Below are positions 56,641 to 64,000 of a stretch of 64,000 nucleotides of DNA, piece by piece. The translations under genes were made by a program, and so were the position numbers. The stretch is from Megamerina dolium (Eukaryota > Arthropoda > Insecta > Diptera > Megamerinidae), in NCBI GenBank assembly GCA_963854835.1, contig OY978525.1, forward strand, positions 97,481,388 to 97,545,387, in the 5' to 3' direction. The stretch's first letter is position 1; each line of letters starts with the position of its first letter. The notes below the pieces were generated by a model that searched no databases, was not told the DNA's origin, and worked only from the letters and a program-made list of their open reading frames with translations.

Positions 56641-59600
56641 AGTTAACCTAGCCGGACGAGCTCGAGTTGGAGTCTTTAATGTTCAAAACAGCAAACTGAG
56701 ATTCGGTGTATAAAATTAATTTCGACCTATTCGAAACTGGACAGAATCGAATTATAGGCATGCCTATTTCCTTTACAAAGGTATACTTCCATATGTATGT
56801 GTACTTTGTACTTTGTGGACGAAAGGATAAACCTATGACATTGCAACTAGGGCTAGCTTTACTAGAAAACAGAAATTAGATAAAAACTAAGCTAATCTCT
56901 CCTACAAAATTGGTTACTTCTTCGATGGGTATTCTTCCATGGAAAACACCTGAATGTATTCAATTTCTGATGAAAGTGGAACTTGTAGTTTTATATTAAT
57001 GAAGTTCAAAAGCCTGGCAACCTCAGACAATTCACTTACACCATTTATATAATGTTATAAATTATGTTATGATTGTTCAATTAAAGAGAATTCGATTAGA
57101 GTTAAGATTAATGATCGCTATGTTAACTAGATCTATTCAAATGTCTATACATAGAACTATAGATTTACTTGTACCTGTCCTATCTACATACTCTTACATA
57201 CGTATATTTCACACTAAAAATTTTAACGACTTAATATCACATATGATCTGATAATGATTATGACCATCACATTAGTATAGACAATTGCAACTGTGGCTCA
57301 AACAACAACACAAGCTCAAATGTGTATAGAAGTACATACGGGCTCATAAAGTATGCAGACCAATGTCCATCCATCGATTTGTCCATTCATTCATTTGATC
57401 ATTCATCAGATCGGTAGAATTTTTTTGAAGTGCAATCAAGTAACGAGGAGGTGGTGGCAAAGTGATTCATTATACAACCTCCTGGCACCTTCACGCTGAC
57501 TTTAAATCGCGCATAAAAGCTGAGGATTCAATGATTTTTACCTCAGTGTGTCTGACTGTCTGTTGACTGATCTGACAATTATAGGCAAAATGGGGAGTTG
57601 GTTAAAGATGAAGATGATGGACGGCCGAATGAACGAAATGACTCTATTAGTTATAATATGATGAACTTCAAATTGTTGTTGTAAAGGTATTTCATTTCAT
57701 TTAATTTCTTTGTTATTTTTTGTGTGTGGTTCGTTTTGTTTTTGTTTTTTTTTTTTGTTCTCACTTTAATACAGTCATCAAGCAAGATCTTAGTAAAGAA
57801 TTCAAAGAGTTGCTCCATTGTATTTATACTTGTGTATATTTATATAGATATATGTATACATTATATAGAAATACATCATAATCAGGAGTCATGCTGACTC
57901 CTGCACTGTCATAATTATTATCGGGCAGGAATGCTACAATCGTTGGGTAGCAATACCGCAGCCTTAATGTGCTGAACTGCAATGCAACAATGATACAATG
58001 GCAAATTTGTTGGCCCCTGTTGACCACAACAAATCATTAATAACATACGAGTACATATAAAACGAACAAGTAAAAATAATATAATCAATCCCCCCAAAAA
58101 AAAACTTATATGTAAAAATACTTCATTCGACAAAAAAGAGTTTCGCCCCCTTATGAATGTGCGAGTACTATTGCGAGTACATATATAAATACACTCATAT
58201 GTTATGCGTTCGCTGATATTCGTATGCACATTGCCCCTGGTTGAGTGATTAATGACAATCATACACATTAAACACATTACTCTCGCATCAATGCACTCTA
58301 TACCGTATATACATTCTTGGAGGTACTCATTGTAGTTCAATGAGACAACATAAACCAGACTGTTGGAGAGCTTTGCTACTTTTCGTCATTATCATCATTA
58401 TCATCATCATCATCATCATCATCTCTCAGCGCGCATCTCTTACTTTCCACAAAAGAAGGTGCGATATCCAATTGTGAGCTGCCAACATCACGACTCTGTT
58501 CGCTGCTGGTTGCTGCCGGTTATTATTCCCTTCAGTTAGTTAACATATCGTACGCTATGTGTTGTTTTTATTGATGACGTTTTTGCTGCTGTCGGTTACT
58601 GTGAGTTATGAAATAATTTAGACATTTCTAATTTGTTGCTTTGGTACAGTGATGAATAGGTCGTTGTGCGCTACGATGTGAGGTGTAAGTACATGAAGCA
58701 TGAAATCTTTAACATCAGGTGATAAATTCTGTGTAGGGTGCTATACGTAAGCGCATGATATTTATGATGTAATAATTGATTATGTTGATCGAATATTATT
58801 GCGTGTGGTAAGAGATATGCGAACATTAGATTGAGTCGCTTCCCATAGATAGGGAATTGGTATAAAATGTCAACCCCAAAATTCAAAGCTTATCGTAAGG
58901 GCATCTTGGCACTGGTCAAAAATCGCGAAAACTGTATTTTTTTTCATAACTTTGATATTTGCTGGTCGATTTACAAGCACTAAATATCGTTGAAAATGCA
59001 CCGAAGGTCACCATATATGCGTTTCAGACGTTTTGACTTCTGAGATCAAATTCGGCTAGTGAATCCAATAACTCAGGGTGGTACACATAACTTTCCTTTA
59101 GTTTTGTTAGCAGAAATGAAGCCCTTAAAAATTCTTTTAATTTTTGTTTCTGAAGTCCTTTACTAGATTCATAAACAGCAAAAAGTACGGAAGTTGTAAA
59201 AACGAGTTCAAATTATATGGACCCACCCTAATATACATGCATGATATATCACCAGTTCGTGTTAAAACATTTTAAAACGATTTGAGGCAAAACAAAAGTC
59301 GCTACGACGATAAGTTAGGGGATTTTATTTTATTTAATATTTCCGTTTAGTGGTTAAATGTCGCAAATATAATCAAATATGGGCATAATTTATAACACAG
59401 TGAAACACACTTTCTCAGTGTTGACCCAAACCAGTCTCAAACGATAGGACTTGACTTCAGCAACAAAAGCCTTAATCTCCTTCTGCTCCACTACGTCACA
59501 ATTTTTTTTACAGTCGTTTAAAATTTAGCTTTTTCGGTCAAACGTAGAATCATGTAATTTAAAAAATCATATCTGAATTTACAATTAGGATAGTTCTTAT

Positions 59601-59704
59601 CTTCAGACACCCATATTAAAATTTTCAGAGTATTATTTGCTCTAAGCACTTTAACCCTCTAGCTACAACTCGTATGGATAGAGCGGTATTTATATGTGTT
59701 AGGG
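56641..59704. other. AT-rich noncoding DNA
   Basis: No gene is supported. ATC/TCA microsatellite at about 58386-58421, GATGAAGATGATG near 57608, and T-runs near 57743-57755. The part at 58900-59240 looks repeat-derived and ends CCACCCTAATATAC, a motif like that at 20828, but no paired end was found. Confidence 0.5.
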
Positions 59705-59855
59705 TTTTGCAATTGGCAATTTGCCATGACAAATCTTCTAAAAGAGCTCTGCGATGAAGCTCAGAAATGTTAATGTCACAAGGGTTCTTCCATTGGAAAA
59801 TAAGTGGTCCCTTCTAATACTGTTCAAAATTTAACACGTACAACAGTTGAAAATT
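59705..59855 (+). mobile_element. tRNA-derived SINE body fragment
   Basis: TTTGCCATGACAAATCTTCT, AAAAGAGCTCTGCGATGAAG, TGTCACAAGGGTTCTTCC and GGTCCCTTCTAATACTGTTC follow the SINE body order. Both the head and the tail are missing. Confidence 0.7.
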
Positions 59856-60444
59856 GGTGGTTCATATTATGCCATACTAAGGCCAGTGACTGCTCTCACA
59901 TACGTCATATCATATTTACTAAGGATTTAATTCACAATTATTGGTTTTAGTTAACTTGTCGGGGGTTTAATTAGAGTGCGACATATTATGCCCTACGATT
60001 CGAAAGGAAACGTTTTGTTAGATTCCAGAGGATTGTAGGTGTGGGATAAGCTGATATTCTCCTTCGATAAAATAATATAAAAAACACACGAAATATTAGA
60101 ATGAGTTTTTGCATGAAAATTATATTTTATAAAAAATCTCTTACTTCAACGATGGTTTTTTCTCATCTCGATCGGTTTTTTTTAATAAGCACATACTACA
60201 TAGGTAGCTGGGGAGCATTGATGCACAGCAGAAGTAATCATCTGGGATCATATTTATGTTGATACCAGGCAAAGAAATAACAACGTTAGATCTAGCCAAT
60301 ATTATAGTATTTTTAAGAGGACTGGAACTGAGTGAGATATTATTGGCATAACCTATTCCACAAGAGGGCTGTATATTAGATGTTTTAGGTCGCAGTACTT
60401 TTTCACCTCATAAATACATTCCATTACATTACATTAAGTGTACA
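59856..60444. other. noncoding DNA
   Basis: Nothing recognisable. Confidence 0.45.
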
Positions 60445-60446
60445 TA

Positions 60447-61813
60447 CAGTGGCTCACAGCTTATTTCGTACAGTGTATATATTTTTATGTACATGGCTGT
60501 AACATCGAAACTAAAAAACTTATCGATAAGTTTTGAATGTAAATGCCTGTGTATGTGTTTAGTAAACCTAATAAGAAAACGGGGAACCCCAAAAATTGTT
60601 CTTCTTGTCATGCAAGAGAGAAAAACTATTGATCAGCTGATTTTCAGCTCACATCTTATTTCGTACACAAATTTCAATGTAAGTAAGTTTCATTCTGCCG
60701 CGCAGTTACAAAGTTTTTTTGAATTGTATGAGTTTTTGGACCTTTTTAACTATTGTAACAATTTTTATTATTATTATTTTAAATAGTTAAAGTGCTGTGA
60801 ATTAAACATTTAGCGTTATGGGTCGTCGTACAACGATGGAACAGCGTAAACTGGTAATTAATCATTTTAGGAAAGGTCAGAGTGTGCGAAAAATTGCTGA
60901 AATGACAAATTTAAGTGCCTCAACTGTCCAATACATCATTCAACGCTTCGTTCGCGAAAATCGGTTGGAGAACAAGGGCAGAGAAGCACCTAATAAGATT
61001 TTCAACGCATCAGACGAGCGTTATATTGTACGAAAAATTAAGAAAAATCCAAAGTTATCCGCTCCGAAGTTGGCTGCAGAGGTTCAGCGTGAAATAGGAA
61101 AATCATCCAGTGCTGAAACTGTCCGACGTGTGCTGCGCAATCATGACTTGAACGGTCGAGTAGCCCGAAAGAAACCATTCATTTCAAAAATGAATATACA
61201 ACGCCGACTTGACTTCGCCAAAGAGCATATTATTAAGACTCCTGCGTTCTGAAATACTGTTATTTTCGCGGATGAGTCTAAGTTTAATATTTTTGGCTCG
61301 GACGGAATGTCATATGTTTGGCATAAAGCGAATACCGAGCTAAACAAGGAGAACCTTAAGCCCACAGTGAAGCATAGTGGCGGTAGCGTGATGGTTTGGG
61401 CCTGTATGTCAGCAGCCGGAGTAGGTGAATTGGTTTTTATTGAGGGAACAATGGACAAAATGAAGTACCTCGAGATTCTGAAAAACAATTTACTTCAAAG
61501 TGCAGACAAACTGGGTTTGCGGGAAGAATTTCGGTACTACCAAGATAATGACCCAAAACATAAATCTGGGATTGTGCAATCTTGGAACTGCCTACACTTG
61601 ATGTCTCCACCACCACAGTCACCTGACATGAATGTGATTGAAAATCTTTGGTCTATTTTGGACAATAAAATAAGAACACACAAGATTTCTAATAAGCAAG
61701 ACCTAAAGAAGGTACTGATGGAGGAATGGAAAAAAATCACACCAGACATCACCAGACTTACGACTGCAGCAATTTTTAAACTGTCACTGTACGAAATAAG
61801 CTGGGAGCCACTG
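60447..61813 (+). mobile_element. Tc1-like transposon, copy 2 (1367 bp, internally deleted)
   Basis: The termini match copy 1 and TA flanks both ends (60445-60446 and 61814-61815). It is in the same orientation as copy 1 and nearly identical, except that about 280 bp are missing after ACACCAGACATCACC (61740-61754). The deletion removes the transposase C-terminus and the inner right-hand binding site, which copy 1 keeps at 29265-29286. The left inner site remains at about 60645-60670. Confidence 0.93.
60818..61780 (+). pseudogene. Tc1-like transposase pseudogene (copy 2)
   Basis: The frame is open from the ATG through the helix-turn-helix region (Gln42 is intact here, unlike copy 1). It stops at TGA, 61250-61252, where copy 1 has TGG (Trp). 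After this stop the frame stays open to the deletion and covers VIFADESKFNIFGSDG, GGSVMVWACMSAAGVGE, YYQDNDPKH and SPDMNVIENLWSIL. A 9-bp in-frame loss at SWNC, relative to the inferred parent, shortens the second Asp to Glu spacing from 34 to 31. Beyond the deletion the frame runs into the right terminal repeat. Confidence 0.88.
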
Positions 61814-61856
61814 TATATTACAAAATCAAAATATCACCGTTGCCAACTACTTATAT

Positions 61857-62985
61857 AAGGTGTAGTAAAAAGAAATCCATTATTTTTCCAATAGATGGAT
61901 TTAGTAATCTGTATCTCGCATTGTATAAGTAGAATCGGGTTACGCTAGATGGCGTTAGAAATATCGCCATATTTTACAGTTAGTTTTAATAAAGGTGAAA
62001 ACGCAAACAGACGTCTGAAAATGTTTATGGTCCTGATACTGTAACAGCCAATCACGTGCAATTTTGGTTTCGTTGATTTCGTTCCGGTAATTTCGATGTC
62101 AAAGATGCACCACGTTCTGGAAGGCCAATTGTCGAAAATATCTATAAAAATAATGCAAATCGTCGAGTCTGACCGTCATGGAGGCACTGTTTCTATTGCC
62201 CATGAGCTAAACATTGTACAAAAAAACGGTTGGAACCATTCAAATAAAGCTGGATACAAAAAGAAGCTCGGAAAACCTCATGGACCGAATTTCCATGCTG
62301 AATAGCAGCAAAATCGATCCATTTCTGAAGCGGATGGTTACTGGTGATGAAAAGTGGGTCACTTACGACAACGTCAAGCGAAAACGGTCATGGTCGAATA
62401 GCGGTGAGCCGGCGCAAACGGTGGCCAAGCCAGGATTGACGGTCAGGAAGGTTTTGCTATGTGTTTGGTGGGATTGGCAGGGAATCATCTACTATGAGCT
62501 GCTCCCCTAAGGCCAAACTCTTAATTCGGACCTCTACTGTCAACAATTGGACCATCTGAAGGGAGTAATCTCCCAGAAGCGGCCAGCTTTGGCCAATTGT
62601 GTTCCATCAGGACAACACTAGGCCACACACATCGATAGTGACTCGCCAGAAGCTCCGGGAGCTTGGTTGTGAGGTTCTTATGCATCCACCTTATAGTCCG
62701 GACCTGGCATCAAGTGATTACTACCTGTTCCTGTCTAAGGTGAATGATTTTGCTGGTGAAAAATTCTCCTCAAGAGAAGCTTGTGAAAATCGACTGTCCG
62801 AATTTTTTGCCAATAGGGACGAGGGTTTCTATGAGGGTGGCATTATGAAATTACCTTCAAAATGGCAACAAGTTATTGAATAAAACGGTGCATATTTGAC
62901 CTAAATCTCATCATTCTAACTATGCTAAATAAATCCTTCAATTTAATGCAAAAATAATGGATTTCTTTTATATACTTTTTTATAC
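61857..62985 (+). mobile_element. mariner element, decayed, about 1.1 kb
   Basis: An inverted repeat core AAAAGAAATCCATTATTTTT (about 61868-61887) is mirrored at about 62950-62970. The left terminal bases appear to be GGTGTAGTA, and the exact right end is unclear. The length is slightly below the usual 1.3 kb, so an internal deletion is likely. It starts only 44 bp after the Tc1 copy. Confidence 0.75.
61995..62883 (+). pseudogene. mariner transposase pseudogene
   Basis: Pieces in order are the N-terminal helix region (VESDRHGGTVSIAHELNIVQ, about 62160-62220), MVTGDEKWVTYDNVKRKRSW (first Asp region, about 62333-62395), VRKVLLCVWWDWQGIIYYEL, HQDNTRPHTS, HPPYSPDLASSDYYLF and GGIMKLPSKWQQVIE before the stop near 62883. 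The acidic residues of the second and third motifs are 34 apart (DD34D). A stop follows YYELLP (TAA at about 62508-62510), and frameshifts occur near 62230-62290 and 62570-62600. It is less decayed than the other mariners here. Confidence 0.85.
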
Positions 62986-64000
62986 TTATATATATTTGAA
63001 TTTATTACTATTGGACGATAATGTTTGACTCCAAGAAAATAACGTTTTTGTTTTAAAACTCAATGCTTTCGTTCAAATACACCCTCTTTTCAAGTAGCTA
63101 AATCCAATGATTTTAACATATTTCATTATATTGAAAATATTTTCAATTATCTAAAACTCTGATAAATTTGCAAAAACTTAAAAGTCACACGGAAAAAAAG
63201 TGAATAGAATGCATTCAATTTCACTATTAATCAATACAAAAAAATAGTAGCTAAATAAATGGCGGCATGAAATAAATACATATACATATACAAGTATTAT
63301 ATATAGGTAGTTATATAGTGGCCAAATTGAAATTTCATATTTCATCGATACCTACTCATAATGATCATGATGACTATGGCATGATCTCCATTTCAAATCA
63401 AATTTAATTTTCAACCTGAATAAACATCATCAATATTTCAAGGTTAAAATTATGTGTAATTTTCCACTTTTTTTTTTGGTGCTTCTCTCCTATAATTATT
63501 AAATAAAACATACAAAACAAAAAATTGAAACAAAATAAAATCAAGAATTTCATCAACGTTTCATTTTCCACACAATTAAGTAAACACACACGGAAAAAAA
63601 GGGTTTTAAACGAGTAAATATGTCTCAGTGAAATCTGATACCTGTACCTACTGATGGTGCTCACACAGCGGCAGTAGCGATGATAGCGATAATGTTGATG
63701 ATGATGATGATGATGATGGCGGTGGCGGTCGTTGATGGTGATATTAGTAGCGGTGGTGGCGGTGTTGCTATTACTGCTATAGCTGTAGCTGGCACCTATC
63801 CACATGACACCCAATTAGATGCACAAATACAGATACTTTAGCTACTACTACTACTATTACTACTACCACATACTTCGATTTCGATTGCAAAATGATTTAC
63901 TCATTCGAACAACTAACTGACTAACTGATCGTTGCACGGTCGAAAAGGCAAACAAACAATGTTTAGCGAAGTGAAGGGAATTGTTGTTGAAATTCAAAAC
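62986..64000. other. AT-rich noncoding DNA
   Basis: No gene is supported. A (GAT)n microsatellite at about 63690-63718 is followed by GGTGGC-type triplets, and (ACT)n tracts lie near 63843-63868. Confidence 0.5.

Noticed and set aside
58380..58425. ATC repeat as a possible CRISPR-like or regulatory array
   Set aside because: It is a plain trinucleotide microsatellite without spacers.
63404..63814. 136-codon minus-strand frame with His-rich repeat
   Set aside because: The His run is a translation of the GAT microsatellite on the opposite strand. The rest is AT-rich without motif or splice support, so an exon is unlikely.

Overview
The window looks like a gene-poor, AT-rich stretch of an insect nuclear genome, most likely a higher dipteran. 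A tephritid fruit fly is my best guess; that is inference. The grounds are the transposon families present (Jockey-clade retrotransposon, mariner and Tc1 elements), the abundant ATGTATGT/TACATACA and CA microsatellites, the CAG/CAT-rich repeats inside a coding exon, and the lack of any bacterial-style gene packing. Only one piece of likely host coding sequence is supported: the terminal coding exon of a large gene on the minus strand (53947-54808). It encodes a low-complexity, Ser/Pro/His/Gln-rich C-terminus of the kind seen in developmental transcription factors. The rest reads as intron or intergenic DNA loaded with mobile elements of different ages.

Layout. 1-8.2 kb: AT-rich DNA with one weak terminal-inverted-repeat (TIR) element. 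8.2-9.2 kb: two copies of a tRNA-derived SINE, one with a clear 13-bp target-site duplication (TSD). 9.2-10.85 kb: two decayed mariner remnants, the second split by a 533-bp Harbinger-like MITE. 11.35-15.89 kb: a full-length Jockey-clade non-LTR retrotransposon with both ORFs open, a poly(A) tail and an 8-bp TSD. 18.1-18.8 kb: a TTAA-flanked TIR element. 19.1-19.3 kb: a decayed DDE transposase. 20.4-21.2 kb: a TIR element with a perfect 259-bp tandem duplication. 22-25 kb: RNase H, SINE and mariner remnants and a 724-bp mariner derivative with TA duplications. 27.8-29.5 and 60.4-61.8 kb: two direct copies of one Tc1-like element, each disabled by different lesions. 30.1 kb: a 202-bp MITE with a TAA TSD. 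33-45 kb: SINEs, mariner and non-LTR fragments, and a full-length decayed mariner interrupted by the second copy of the 533-bp MITE in opposite orientation. 45-52 kb: more decayed DDE and non-LTR fragments. 52-55 kb: host exon, probable 3' UTR and intron. 55.9-56.6 kb: DDE remnant. 61.86-62.98 kb: a mariner pseudogene 44 bp from the second Tc1 copy.

The elements give a relative chronology. The mariners, the DDE family and the short non-LTR fragments are old, with many stops and frameshifts. The 533-bp MITE inserted later, into mariners that were already present. The SINEs with intact TSDs are of intermediate age. The two Tc1 copies are recent, and the Jockey element is apparently the youngest and possibly still active. 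I found no CRISPR array, rRNA or true tRNA gene.
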